A stretch of 64,000 bases of DNA from Frigoribacterium faeni (GTDB taxonomy: Bacteria; Actinomycetota; Actinomycetes; Actinomycetales; Microbacteriaceae). The stretch's first letter is position 1. The number at the start of each line of letters is the position of its first letter. Both the position numbers and the translations under genes were made by a program. The DNA is taken from positions 24,545 through 88,544 of the forward strand of contig NZ_BJUV01000016.1 of NCBI RefSeq assembly GCF_007988805.1, written 5' to 3'. This document shows positions 9,206 through 17,220 of the stretch, one piece after another. Under the pieces are notes generated by a model, which ran no database searches, was not told the origin of the DNA, and saw only the letters and a program-made list of their open reading frames with translations.

Positions 9206-9345
9206 CCAATCCCGTGTGACGGCCGCGTGACGAAACGCTACGGGCGAACACTGCCGACCGGTCGCGACCGCCTGTGGAGGAGCCGCCCCGACGGGCGATC
9301 GCCCACGGTGCACCGAGGAGGCGCGCCACGATCGGCCCCGCTGGC

Positions 9346-9351
9346 TAGGCT
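9346..9351 (+). promoter_or_regulatory. Leaderless -10 box for the esterase gene
   Basis: TAGGCT followed by six bases and ATG 9358. An AGGAGGCGCG copy lies at 9316-9325, roughly where a -35 region would be. Confidence 0.6.
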
Positions 9352-9357
9352 CGGTCC

Positions 9358-10044
9358 ATGGTGCAGATCGATCCCTCCCTCATCCAGTGGTCCGTCGACG
9401 AGTCCGAGCGCGACGGGCGACCGCTGCTCGTCCTGCTGCACGGGGTCGGTTCGCACGAGGGCGACCTGATCGGTCTCGCGCCCTACCTGCCGCAGGCGTT
9501 CGCCATCGCGTCGCTCCGGGCTCCGCTCGGGCACGGCGACGGCTTCTCGTGGTACCCCCTGACGACGCCGGGCTCGCCCGACCCCGAGCCGGTCGACGAG
9601 GCCGCCGCCGCCGTCCTGGCCTGGCTCGACACGCTGGGCGACACCCACCCGAGCATCAGCCTGCTGGGCTTCTCGCAGGGCGGCTCGCTGTCGCTGCAGC
9701 TGCTCCGGCACGCTCCCGAGCGCTTCACGTTCGCGGCCGTGCTCGCCGGCTTCGTCGTGCCCGACCCCGCCGCCGAGCAGCGCGACGCCGAGCTCGCCCG
9801 GGTCCGCCCCGCCGTCTTCTACGGTCGCGGCGACGCCGACCAGGTCATCCCGATCGACGCCGTGACCCGCACCACCGAGTGGCTGGGCGAGCACGCCGAC
9901 GCCGAGCTCGCGATCTACCCGGGGCTGGCGCACGGCGTCTCGCAGGACGAGCTCGACGACCTCAACGCGTTCATCTCCCGGGTGACGAACCCGGTCACCG
10001 CCGACAGCACCCAGGCACCCGACAGCACCGACGTCGTCCTCTAG
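9358..10044 (+). CDS. Phospholipase/carboxylesterase family alpha/beta hydrolase
   Basis: The 228-residue protein has the alpha/beta hydrolase layout of bacterial carboxylesterases (YpfH/acyl-protein thioesterase group). An oxyanion region LLVLLHGVGSHEGDL is near residue 22. The nucleophile Ser is in GFSQGG (about 102-107). The acid is probably Asp in GDADQVIP and the base His in LAHGVSQ near the C-terminus. No signal peptide is visible, so it is cytosolic and should hydrolyse short acyl esters. It is followed 8 bases later by the SIMPL-domain gene and probably shares its transcript. Confidence 0.9.
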   Translation: MVQIDPSLIQWSVDESERDGRPLLVLLHGVGSHEGDLIGLAPYLPQAFAIASLRAPLGHGDGFSWYPLTTPGSPDPEPVDEAAAAVLAWLDTLGDTHPSISLLGFSQGGSLSLQLLRHAPERFTFAAVLAGFVVPDPAAEQRDAELARVRPAVFYGRGDADQVIPIDAVTRTTEWLGEHADAELAIYPGLAHGVSQDELDDLNAFISRVTNPVTADSTQAPDSTDVVL

Positions 10045-10052
10045 GGAGCACC

Positions 10053-10724
10053 ATGGCCACGCTCGCCGTCTCCGGCTCCGTCACGCACCGCCACCACGCC
10101 GAGCGCGGCGTGCTGCATCTCTCGATCGGCTTCGAGGGCGACGACCGCCCGACCGTGGTCGACGAGAGCATGGCCGTGCACAACCGCGTCAGCGACCGTG
10201 CCACCGCCCTGCGCCGGCAGGGCGCGGCGACCTGGTGGAGCGCGCAGTCGGTGTCGGTCAGCCTCGTGACCGAGCCGGGCGTCGGCGACGGGAGCCGCGC
10301 CTCCTCGGTCCGGTACCGCACGCGGTCGACGATCGACGTGCGCTTCCAGGACTTCGCCGCGCTCACCGAGTGGGTCGGCGAGCTCGCCCACGTCGAGGGC
10401 GTCTCGATCGACGGCATCGAGTGGTCGCTCGGCCACGAGCGACGGGCCGAGGTCGAGCGGGCCGCACGGGTCGCGGCGATCGCGGACGCGGTCGCCCGGG
10501 CGGCGGACTACGCCGAGGCGCTGGGGCTCGGGACCCCCGTGCTCGCGGCCGTGTACGAGCCGGGCCTGCGTCCCGGTGACGGCGGCACCGGCGCCATGCC
10601 CTTCGGCGTCGCCCGGGCCGCGATGATGTCGACCTGGGGCGCGGGTCAGGGCTCGACGACGTTCGACCTGCAACCCGACGACATCGAGGTCACCGCGAGC
10701 ATCAGCGCCGACTTCACGGCCTGA
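10053..10724 (+). CDS. SIMPL (DUF541) domain protein
   Basis: The 223-residue protein fits the SIMPL/DUF541 family. It starts with a short beta segment (LAVSGSVTHRHHAERGVLHLSIGF), has the RYRTRSTIDVRFQDFAALTEWV centre, and ends with the PDDIEVTASISADF strand typical of the family. Members are oligomeric proteins of unclear biochemical role. No signal peptide is present, unlike the periplasmic E. coli member, so it is probably cytosolic. ATG 10053 follows GGGAG about 7 bases upstream; the longer frame only shadows the esterase gene. Confidence 0.85.
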   Translation: MATLAVSGSVTHRHHAERGVLHLSIGFEGDDRPTVVDESMAVHNRVSDRATALRRQGAATWWSAQSVSVSLVTEPGVGDGSRASSVRYRTRSTIDVRFQDFAALTEWVGELAHVEGVSIDGIEWSLGHERRAEVERAARVAAIADAVARAADYAEALGLGTPVLAAVYEPGLRPGDGGTGAMPFGVARAAMMSTWGAGQGSTTFDLQPDDIEVTASISADFTA

Positions 10725-10821
10725 CGCCCGGGCGCCCCACCGCGCGCCCGTCGGACCCCGCGCACCCGTCGGACCCCGGGCCCCCACACCGGACGCCGCG
10801 CCCCGCCGCGGACGCGGCGCC

Positions 10822-11910
10822 TCAGAGCTTCCTGCTCCACACCCCCTCGTACTCGAAGGGGACGAAGCCGACGGCCTCGTTGACGTCGAGCATCGGGCGG
10901 TTCTCCTCGGCGTTGAACGTGAAGATCCCCGGGTGGCCCGGGCGCTCCGCGGTCAGCAGGTCGGTGGTGGCCACCTTGAGCAGCCAGCCCAGCCGGTGCC
11001 CGCGGTGCTCCTTCAGCACCAGGGTGTCCTGCTGGAACGCGGGCCGCGACCGGTCGGCCGGCGCCTCCACCTGGCTGAAGCCGGCCAGCCGCCCCGACGG
11101 GACGTGCTCGACGACCGCGGTGAAGCGCGTCCGCGGCCCCGCCAGCGACTTCTCCTCGGCGTCGCGGAACCGCTCGGGCGTCCAGACGTCCTCCGGCTCG
11201 TCCACCCCGCCCGAGGGCGCGTCCGTGCTCATCCGCGATTCGAGCTCGGCGAGGTCAGCGATCCACCGGTCGGGCGAGCGTCCCACCCAGGTGTGCAGCC
11301 GGTAGTCGTCCCCGGCGGCGGCGCGGGCGCGCTCGCGGATCGCGCCCAGCGCCTCCTCATCGACCGGCAGCGCCAGCCTGCTGCACCGCATCACCTGCCC
11401 CAGCACCCAGCCGTGGCCCCGCAGGAACCGCGTCGCGGCGTCGTCCGCCCCGACCGACCCGGCACCCGTCGGCGGCAGGAGGCGCGGCTCGGCCTCGCCC
11501 GTCGAGCGCACGTAGGCGATCAGCTGCGTCCGGCCCTCGCGGCGCGCGACCTCCTCGACGTGCGCGAGGAGGGCCGTGCCGAGGCCGCGGCGGCGGAAGG
11601 CCGGCAGCACGGTGACGTCGACGTACGCCGTGGTCGCGGCGTCGCCGTCGAGCCGGGTCTCGTACGAGCCGGTCGCCACGATGCGTCCGCCGTCGCGCAC
11701 GACGAACCAGCGCATGTCCATGTACGAGTCGAGCCAGTTCGGCAGCTGCTCGTCGGGCAGCCACGCCATCTCGTCCGAGCCGAGGGCGTCGGCGCGGATC
11801 TCGTTCTCGACGGCCACCGTCTCGACGAAGTCGGCGGCGTCGGGTGCGTCGACGGACGCGGGGATCGCGATGCGCTCGATGACGAACGGTGCGGGGTCGG
11901 TGGATGTCAT
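10822..11910 (-). CDS. Tandem GNAT-family N-acetyltransferase
   Basis: The 362-residue protein contains two GNAT halves. The first has the acetyl-CoA binding motif in VTVLPAFRRRGLGTALLAHVEE (about residues 95-115). The second, in the C-terminal ~170 residues, has the related LKEHRGHRLGWLLK stretch. The layout resembles double-GNAT enzymes such as mycothiol synthase, but a mycothiol role cannot be claimed. The start at 11910 has a GGAAGGTC ribosome-binding site. It is convergent with the SIMPL gene and divergent from the DUF1810 gene. Confidence 0.85.
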   Translation of the reverse strand: MTSTDPAPFVIERIAIPASVDAPDAADFVETVAVENEIRADALGSDEMAWLPDEQLPNWLDSYMDMRWFVVRDGGRIVATGSYETRLDGDAATTAYVDVTVLPAFRRRGLGTALLAHVEEVARREGRTQLIAYVRSTGEAEPRLLPPTGAGSVGADDAATRFLRGHGWVLGQVMRCSRLALPVDEEALGAIRERARAAAGDDYRLHTWVGRSPDRWIADLAELESRMSTDAPSGGVDEPEDVWTPERFRDAEEKSLAGPRTRFTAVVEHVPSGRLAGFSQVEAPADRSRPAFQQDTLVLKEHRGHRLGWLLKVATTDLLTAERPGHPGIFTFNAEENRPMLDVNEAVGFVPFEYEGVWSRKL

Positions 11911-11995
11911 GACGTGACCTTCCGGCCGCAGGAGCGTGCGGTCGATGCGCGCCGCCCTCGGGGCAGCCGACCAGACTAGCGGGTCCGGTGGCGCG

Positions 11996-12001
11996 TAGAA
12001 C
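11996..12001 (+). promoter_or_regulatory. Leaderless -10 box for the DUF1810 gene
   Basis: TAGAAC followed by six bases and ATG 12008, matching the leaderless pattern. Confidence 0.5.
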
Positions 12002-12007
12002 AGAGCG

Positions 12008-12457
12008 ATGACCGATGCGCCCGACGCCGACCTGCTCGACCGACACGACCTCGAGCGCTTCGTCTCCGCTCAGGAGGCGCACGGCACCTACGACCGGGCG
12101 CTCGCCGAGCTGCGCGACGGCCGCAAGGTCAGCCACTGGATGTGGTTCGTGTTCCCGCAGATCGCGGGGCTGGGTCGCAGCTCGACCGCCCGCCGCTACG
12201 CCGTCGGGACGATCGGCGAGGCCCGCGCCTACCTCGCGCATCCGCTGCTCGGGCCCCGTCTGCTCGAGTGCGTCGACGCGCTGCTCGACCTGCCGACCCA
12301 CGACGCCGAGCAGGTCTTCGGCGGCGTCGACGCCATGAAGGCCCGTTCGTCGCTGACGCTCTTCGCGCAGGCCGACCCGTCCGAGCCCCGCTTCGCGCGG
12401 GCGCTGGAGACGTACTTCGACGGCGCTCTCGACCGGGCGACGCTCGACCTGCTCTGA
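12008..12457 (+). CDS. DUF1810 family protein
   Basis: The 149-residue protein is a clear DUF1810 member: it has LERFVSAQEAHGTYDRALAEL, the signature SHWMWFVFPQIAGLG (about 41-55), and DAMKARSSLTLFAQA near the C-terminus. Its biochemical role is unknown; it is a small alpha-helical, probably cytosolic protein. It is a single gene between a divergent GNAT and the NAD-binding protein gene. Confidence 0.9.
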   Translation: MTDAPDADLLDRHDLERFVSAQEAHGTYDRALAELRDGRKVSHWMWFVFPQIAGLGRSSTARRYAVGTIGEARAYLAHPLLGPRLLECVDALLDLPTHDAEQVFGGVDAMKARSSLTLFAQADPSEPRFARALETYFDGALDRATLDLL

Positions 12458-12506
12458 CGCGGGAGCCGAGGAGGCGCGCGAGGGCGATCGGGACCGCCCA
12501 CCTCGC

Positions 12507-12512
12507 TAGTCT
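12507..12512 (+). promoter_or_regulatory. Leaderless -10 box for the epimerase-like gene
   Basis: TAGTCT, then six bases to ATG 12519. An AGGAGGCGCG copy is at 12469-12478, about 30 bases upstream of the box. Confidence 0.6.
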
Positions 12513-12518
12513 CGACGG

Positions 12519-13373
12519 ATGAGCGTTCTGATCGCGGGCTGCGGCGACCTGGGCACCGAGGCGGGTCTGCGGTTCGCCGCCGACGGTCACCGCGTCGTGG
12601 GCCTGCGCCGCCGTGCCGACCTGCTGCCCAGCCGGATCGAGGGGCGCTCGGTCGATCTGCGTCGCGAGACGCCCGTCGTCGACGACGACACCGAGGTCGT
12701 GGTCGTCGCCCTGGCCGCGGGCACCCGCACGCCGGGCGAGTACCGGGCGACCTACGTGCAGGGGCTGCGCCACGTGCTCGACGGGATCGACGCCTCGCGG
12801 GCCGAGCCGCGCCTCCTGATGGTCTCGTCGACGGCCGTCTACGACGTCGCCGACGGCAGCGAGGTCGACGAGACGACCCCGGCGACGGGCGGCACCCCGA
12901 CGGCGGACGTGCTGGTCGAGGCCGAGCAGCTGCTGCGCGGACGCGCGCCCGGTTCGGTGCTCTTCCGCCTCGGCGGGGTCTACGGGCCCGGGCGCGAGCG
13001 GCTGATCGAGCAGGTCCGCGATGGCGGGGCCACGCGCTCCGACTCGCCGAGCGGGTCGCCGCACACCAACCGGATCCATCGCGACGACGCCGCCGCCGCC
13101 ATCGTGCACCTGACCACCGTCGTCCCCCGGCCCGAGAGCCTCTATCTCGGAGTGGACGACGAGCCCGCCCGTCTCGACGACGTGCTGCTCTTCCTGGCCG
13201 ACGAGCTGGGCGTCCCCGCCCCGCCGACGGCGCCTCCGATCGGTCGGCAGGCGGGCGGCGACAAGCGCCTCTCGAACGCCCGGCTGCGATCGACGGGCTT
13301 CGCCTTCGCGTACCCGACGTTCCGCGAGGGGTACCGGGCCGTGCTCGGCGGTCAGGGCACGCGGCACGCCTGA
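12519..13373 (+). CDS. NAD-dependent epimerase/dehydratase-like protein (YeeZ-type atypical SDR)
   Basis: The 284-residue protein has an N-terminal Rossmann fingerprint (VLIAGCGDLGTEAGLRF), a STAVYD strand, and an NRIHRDDAAAAI segment typical of atypical extended SDRs of the YeeZ/NAD(P)-binding group. The YxxxK catalytic pair is not obvious, so it may bind nucleotide without classical dehydrogenase activity. The C-terminal KRLSNARLRSTGFAFAYPTF segment is typical of sugar-nucleotide epimerase-like relatives. It is a single gene. Confidence 0.85.
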   Translation: MSVLIAGCGDLGTEAGLRFAADGHRVVGLRRRADLLPSRIEGRSVDLRRETPVVDDDTEVVVVALAAGTRTPGEYRATYVQGLRHVLDGIDASRAEPRLLMVSSTAVYDVADGSEVDETTPATGGTPTADVLVEAEQLLRGRAPGSVLFRLGGVYGPGRERLIEQVRDGGATRSDSPSGSPHTNRIHRDDAAAAIVHLTTVVPRPESLYLGVDDEPARLDDVLLFLADELGVPAPPTAPPIGRQAGGDKRLSNARLRSTGFAFAYPTFREGYRAVLGGQGTRHA

Positions 13374-13514
13374 CGCCGGCGCTCGCGCCTGCGCCCGCAC
13401 CCGCGCCCGACGGTCGTCCCCAGGAGCCGAGGAGGCGCGCCCTCCCCCGCCGGCTCGGGTCACCACCCCGAGCGTCACGGCCCCTGCCCGGCGAGGCCGT
13501 CGAGCGAGCGCGGG

Positions 13515-13520
13515 TACGGT
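13515..13520 (+). promoter_or_regulatory. Leaderless -10 box for the PAP2-DAGK gene
   Basis: TACGGT followed by six bases and GTG 13527; supports the GTG start. Confidence 0.6.
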
Positions 13521-13526
13521 GGACGC

Positions 13527-15113
13527 GTGCTCCCCGACCTCGACGCCCCCGCCGCCCGGCGACGGCTCCTCCCCGTCTTCACCCTGCCGATGGGGGTCCG
13601 TCGCGTCGATCGGGCGGCGGCGACCCTGATCAACGGCCGGCAGCGGCACCCCGTCTCCGACCGGGCCTGGAAGCGCCTCTCGCACTCCGCCGACCACGGC
13701 ACGCTGTGGCTGACGACCGCCGCGGGCCTGCTGCTGCTCGGCAACCGACGCGCGGGGTCGCGCGGCGCGCTCTCGCTCGGCATGGCCAGCCTGATCGCCA
13801 ACGCGGTCGGCAAGAACCTGGTGGGCGGCCCGCGCCCGCTGCTCGACGACGTGCCCCTGGCCCGTCAGCTGCGTCGGCAGCCGCGCAGCGCCTCCTTCCC
13901 CTCCGGTCACACCGCCAGCGCGGTCGCCTTCGTGACGGGGGTCGCGCTCGAGTCGCCGCGGACCGGTCTCGTGCTCGCGCCGCTCGCCGCCGCCGTGTCG
14001 TACTCGCGCCTGAAGGTCGGGGCGCACTGGCTCTCCGACGTGGTGGGCGGGGCGCTGCTGGGGGCCGGCGTCGCCGTCGCCGGGCGCCTCCTGCTGCCCG
14101 TGCCCGCGCATCCCTTGGGCCCCGCCACGCTCGGCGGCACCCCGATCGACCTGCCCGTGTCGACACGGGGCGAGGGCGTGCTGGTCGTCTCGAACAGCTC
14201 GTCGGGGTCGGCGCGCCGCCGCGACCCGGTCGCCCTGCTGCGCCGTCGACTGCCCGACGCGCGCTACCGTTCGCTCGGCGACACCGACCTCTCCGACATC
14301 GTCGCGTTCGAGCTGCGTCGCCGCACCCCTCCGCGGGTGCTCGCCGTCGTCGGCGGCGACGGCACGGTCGAGACCGCGGCCCGGGTCGCCATCGAGCACG
14401 ACCTGCCGCTGCTCGTCGTGCCGGGCGGCACCTTCGACCACTTCTCGCGGGCCGTGGGCACCGACTCGGTCGACGCCGCCGTCGCCGCGCTGACCTCGGG
14501 CTCCGGGGCGCGAGTCGACGTCGCCGCGGTCAGCATCGACGGCGAGGCGCACCATCTCGCCATCAACGCCACCGCGCTGGGGGTGTACGCCGACTACCTC
14601 GCCGAGCGCGACCGCCTCGAGGACCGGCTCGGCAAGCGCGTGGCCGGCCTCGTCGCGGGCGTGCAGATCCTGCGGCGCGGTCGCACGATCTCGATCGACC
14701 GCGATGGCGACGGCGTCCGGCGTCCGGCGTGGTCGGTCTTCGTCGGGGTCGGCCGCAACGACGACGACGTGGTCTCGCCGATGCGCCGCCGTGCCCTCGA
14801 CGACGGAGCCCTCGAGGTGCGCACCCTCTCGTCCGACACCCGGCGCGGGCGCGTCGGGGCGCTGTCGTCGCTGGCGTTCGGTCCGCGGAGCACGACGACC
14901 CTGCGCCTCCTCGGCCTGCTGCCCGAGCCGTCCGCCTTCTCGACCGAGGTCACGGCGTCGTTCGGCGCGACCGTCGGGCCCGCTCGCCGTCCGGCGGTGG
15001 CCCACGACGGCGAGGGCGACACGTCGCTGCCCGCGTCGGCCGAGCGCGAGGGCTTCCGGTACGACGTGCGTCTGCTGCCCCGCGCCCTGCGCGTCTACCG
15101 CCCCCGCGCCTGA
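13527..15113 (+). CDS. PAP2 phosphatase - diacylglycerol kinase fusion
   Basis: The 528-residue protein joins two lipid enzymes. Residues ~1-195 are a PAP2 domain with all three phosphatase motifs: KNLVGGPRP, SFPSGHTAS and SRLKVGAHWLSDVVGG. Residues ~205-528 are a diacylglycerol/lipid kinase catalytic domain with the GGDGTVETAAR nucleotide loop and VPGGTFDHFSR. PAP2 enzymes remove phosphate from phosphatidate or undecaprenyl-type lipids, while DAGK-family enzymes phosphorylate lipids, so one chain carries opposing chemistries. Several short hydrophobic segments suggest membrane association. The fusion type occurs in Actinobacteria. A strong hairpin follows the stop. Confidence 0.9.
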   Translation: MLPDLDAPAARRRLLPVFTLPMGVRRVDRAAATLINGRQRHPVSDRAWKRLSHSADHGTLWLTTAAGLLLLGNRRAGSRGALSLGMASLIANAVGKNLVGGPRPLLDDVPLARQLRRQPRSASFPSGHTASAVAFVTGVALESPRTGLVLAPLAAAVSYSRLKVGAHWLSDVVGGALLGAGVAVAGRLLLPVPAHPLGPATLGGTPIDLPVSTRGEGVLVVSNSSSGSARRRDPVALLRRRLPDARYRSLGDTDLSDIVAFELRRRTPPRVLAVVGGDGTVETAARVAIEHDLPLLVVPGGTFDHFSRAVGTDSVDAAVAALTSGSGARVDVAAVSIDGEAHHLAINATALGVYADYLAERDRLEDRLGKRVAGLVAGVQILRRGRTISIDRDGDGVRRPAWSVFVGVGRNDDDVVSPMRRRALDDGALEVRTLSSDTRRGRVGALSSLAFGPRSTTTLRLLGLLPEPSAFSTEVTASFGATVGPARRPAVAHDGEGDTSLPASAEREGFRYDVRLLPRALRVYRPRA

Positions 15114-15127
15114 CCGCCTTCGGCGCC

Positions 15128-15187
15128 ACACCCCGAAACCGGCGCCACACCCCGAGAACTCGAGGTGTGGCGCCGGTTTCGGGGTGT
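15128..15187. terminator. Perfect 24-bp stem-loop between convergent genes
   Basis: Arms 15128-15151 and 15164-15187 are perfect reverse complements (24 of 24). The loop contains a further CGAG-AA-CTCG mini-stem at 15153-15162. It sits between the convergent PAP2-DAGK and aldo/keto reductase genes and probably acts as a bidirectional terminator or mRNA end-protecting hairpin. No flanking T-run exists. The arms contain the same ACACCCC / GGGGTGT words as the repeats at 7149-7512. Confidence 0.8.
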
Positions 15188-15205
15188 AGCCCGTTCCGGG
15201 CTGCG

Positions 15206-16186
15206 CTACCAGCGGGGGTGGACGGCCTCGCGGAAGTACTTCTCGTAGATGCGGACGACCTCGGAGTCGAGCCCCTCGTCGAGCTCGACGTCGCCGGCGG
15301 CCGCGTTCGCGCGAGCCTGATCGACGTTGCGGGCCCCGGGGATGACCGTGCTGACGCCCGGCTGCTCGACGATCCAGGCGAGCGCCGCCTGCGGGACGGT
15401 GACGCCGTCGGGCACGGACTCGGCGAACTCCTGCGCGGCGGCCACGCCCTGCTCGAAGTCGACGCCGCTGAACGTCTCGCCCTGGTCGAACGCCTCGCCG
15501 TGACGGTTGAAGCTGCGGTGGTCGTTCTCGGCGAAGGTCGTCTGGGCCGTGTACTTGCCCGAGAGCAGGCCGCTGGCGAGCGGGACGCGCGCGATGATGC
15601 CGACCCCCGCCTCCTGGGCCGCCGGGAGCACCTCGTCGAGGGGCTTCAGGCGGAACGCGTTGAGGATGATCTGCACCGTCGCGAGGTTCGGGCGGGCGAT
15701 GGCGGTGAGGGCCTGCGCGGTCTCCTCGACGCTGACGCCGTAGGCGGCGATCGCCCCGTTCGCGACGAGCTCGTCGAGGGCGTCGTAGACGGCGTCGCTC
15801 TCGAAGACGGGGGTCGGCGGGCAGTGCAGCTGCACGAGGTCGAGAGTGTCGACCCCGAGGTTGCGACGCGACCGGTCGGTCCACTCGATGAAGTTGCGAC
15901 GGACGTAGTTCGCCGGCAGCTGCTCGAGTCGGCGGCCCATCTTGGTCGCCACGGTGAGCGGGACGTCGGGGTTCGCGGCACGGAAGGTGCCGATCAGCTG
16001 CTCGCTGCGGCCGTCGCCGTAGACGTCGGCGGTGTCGAAGAAGGTGACCCCGGCCTCCACGGAGGCGCCGAGCACCTCGAGGGCGTCGCTCTCGGTGACG
16101 TCACCCCAATCGGCTCCGAGTTGCCAGGTGCCGAGTCCGATGACGGAGACTTCGCGGCCGGTGCGTCCGAGTGTGCGACTGTGCAT
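15206..16186 (-). CDS. Aldo/keto reductase
   Basis: The 326-residue NAD(P)H-dependent oxidoreductase has the full AKR tetrad: Asp and Tyr in FFDTADVYGDG (about 50-60), Lys in VATKMGRR, and His in LVQLHCP. It starts RTLGRTGREVSVIGLGTWQLG, typical of the YajO/YghZ-like group, and should reduce carbonyl substrates not predictable from sequence. A TACGCT box ends six bases before the ATG (leaderless). It is followed on the same strand by nothing obvious and is convergent with the PAP2-DAGK gene. Confidence 0.95.
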   Translation of the reverse strand: MHSRTLGRTGREVSVIGLGTWQLGADWGDVTESDALEVLGASVEAGVTFFDTADVYGDGRSEQLIGTFRAANPDVPLTVATKMGRRLEQLPANYVRRNFIEWTDRSRRNLGVDTLDLVQLHCPPTPVFESDAVYDALDELVANGAIAAYGVSVEETAQALTAIARPNLATVQIILNAFRLKPLDEVLPAAQEAGVGIIARVPLASGLLSGKYTAQTTFAENDHRSFNRHGEAFDQGETFSGVDFEQGVAAAQEFAESVPDGVTVPQAALAWIVEQPGVSTVIPGARNVDQARANAAAGDVELDEGLDSEVVRIYEKYFREAVHPRW

Positions 16187-16192
16187 GGGGAC

Positions 16193-16198
16193 AGCGTA
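16193..16198 (-). promoter_or_regulatory. Leaderless -10 box for the aldo/keto reductase gene
   Basis: TACGCT on the minus strand with six bases to the ATG at 16186. Confidence 0.6.
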
Positions 16199-16270
16199 GG
16201 CGGTGCCGCCGGACGCGGTCCGGGCCGGCGCGAGGCGGCTCGGAGCGCGGCGGCGTCAGCGGCGGCGGCG

Positions 16271-16477
16271 TCAGCGGCGGCGGGTGGCCGACCGGGCGAG
16301 GGCGAACGCCGACGCCATGAGCGCCACCGCGATCACGACGAAGATCCCCCCGGCGACGACGTGCGCCTGGAGGATGCGCACGAGACCGACGACGAGCGCG
16401 AGCGCGGACACGAAGGCGAGCACCTTGCCGGCGGCCAGCTGCCCGCGGCGGAGAGCCGCGCCTCCTCGGCGACCCAC
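16271..16477 (-). CDS. Small two-TM membrane protein
   Basis: The 68-residue hypothetical protein has two hydrophobic segments (VLAFVSALALVVGLVRI and VVAGGIFVVIAVALMASAFAL) and an Arg-rich end. GTG 16477 is the first start, but the first 17 codons overlap an AGGAGGCGCG copy, and GTG 16423 directly before the first TM segment is a plausible alternative. It lies 7 bases after the azoreductase stop and is probably co-transcribed with it. Confidence 0.55.
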   Translation of the reverse strand: MGRRGGAALRRGQLAAGKVLAFVSALALVVGLVRILQAHVVAGGIFVVIAVALMASAFALARSATRRR

Positions 16478-16484
16478 GTGCGCG

Positions 16485-17129
16485 TCAGCCGAGACGGCGG
16501 GCGGCGTCGGCCGCGGCCTGCGTGGCCTCGGCGAACTCGCGCTCGGCCCGCTCGCGCGATCCGTCGGGCATCGGCAGTCGGTCGCTGAGGGTCAGGTTGG
16601 TCGCGATGACCTCGACCCGCATGCCCAGCGTCCTGCCGAGGATGATGTCGAGCACGGGCGTGGCATGGTCCCAGCCCTCGGTGTCGGTGCCCTCGTCGTA
16701 GACCCCGCCCCGGCTCGTCACGATCACGGCGGGACGGCCGGCGAGCGGCTGCTGGTCGTCGCCGTCGAACGGGGCGGTCACGGCGGGCAGGTGGATGTTG
16801 TCGATCCAGGCCTTCAGCGTCGAGGGCACCGAGTAGTTGTAGAGCGGGGCGCCGATCAGCAGCACGTCGGCGGCGACGAGCTCGGCGATGAGCGTCTGCT
16901 GCAGGGCCTCGTGGGCGGGATCGGGGGCGTCGCCGGCCTGACGCAGACGCGGCGGCCAGTGCAGGGCGCTGTCGCTGAGGTGCGGCAGCTGGTCGACGTG
17001 CAGGTCGCGTCGGGTGACGGTGTGGTCGTCGCCGAGCGCGCGCCAGGCGTCGGCGAACGCCGCGGTGATGGCTCGCGAGCGGCTGGTCGAGAGGTCGGCG
17101 GACGAGTCGAGGTGCAGCAGGTTCGGCAT
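16485..17129 (-). CDS. azoR: FMN-dependent NADH:quinone/azo oxidoreductase
   Basis: The 214-residue flavodoxin-fold protein fits the AzoR family: it has HLDSSADLSTSRSR near the N-terminus (phosphate-binding region) and GAPLYNYSVPSTLKAWIDNI (about 85-105), which contacts FMN. AzoR enzymes reduce quinones and azo compounds by two-electron transfer from NADH and protect against thiol or quinone stress. The start is ATG 17129, supported by TACGGT six bases upstream; the frame remains open further upstream but that part is unconserved and crosses the lhr promoter. It is divergent from lhr. Confidence 0.9.
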   Translation of the reverse strand: MPNLLHLDSSADLSTSRSRAITAAFADAWRALGDDHTVTRRDLHVDQLPHLSDSALHWPPRLRQAGDAPDPAHEALQQTLIAELVAADVLLIGAPLYNYSVPSTLKAWIDNIHLPAVTAPFDGDDQQPLAGRPAVIVTSRGGVYDEGTDTEGWDHATPVLDIILGRTLGMRVEVIATNLTLSDRLPMPDGSRERAEREFAEATQAAADAARRLG

Positions 17130-17135
17130 GTGCCC

Positions 17136-17141
17136 ACCGTA
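17136..17141 (-). promoter_or_regulatory. Leaderless -10 box for the azoreductase gene
   Basis: TACGGT on the minus strand, six bases before ATG 17129. It decides the start against the longer frame. Confidence 0.6.
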
Positions 17142-17220
17142 GCCGGGCCGCCCGCCCGACCGCCCCGGGCGCGGGTGCCGAGGAGGCGCGCAGGGCGGAA
17201 TGTCGGAGGTCCAGAGCAAG

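Noticed and set aside
12129..15884. Very long minus-strand open frame across several genes
   Set aside because: It covers three plus-strand genes with recognised domains and has low-complexity Arg/Gly/Ala content.
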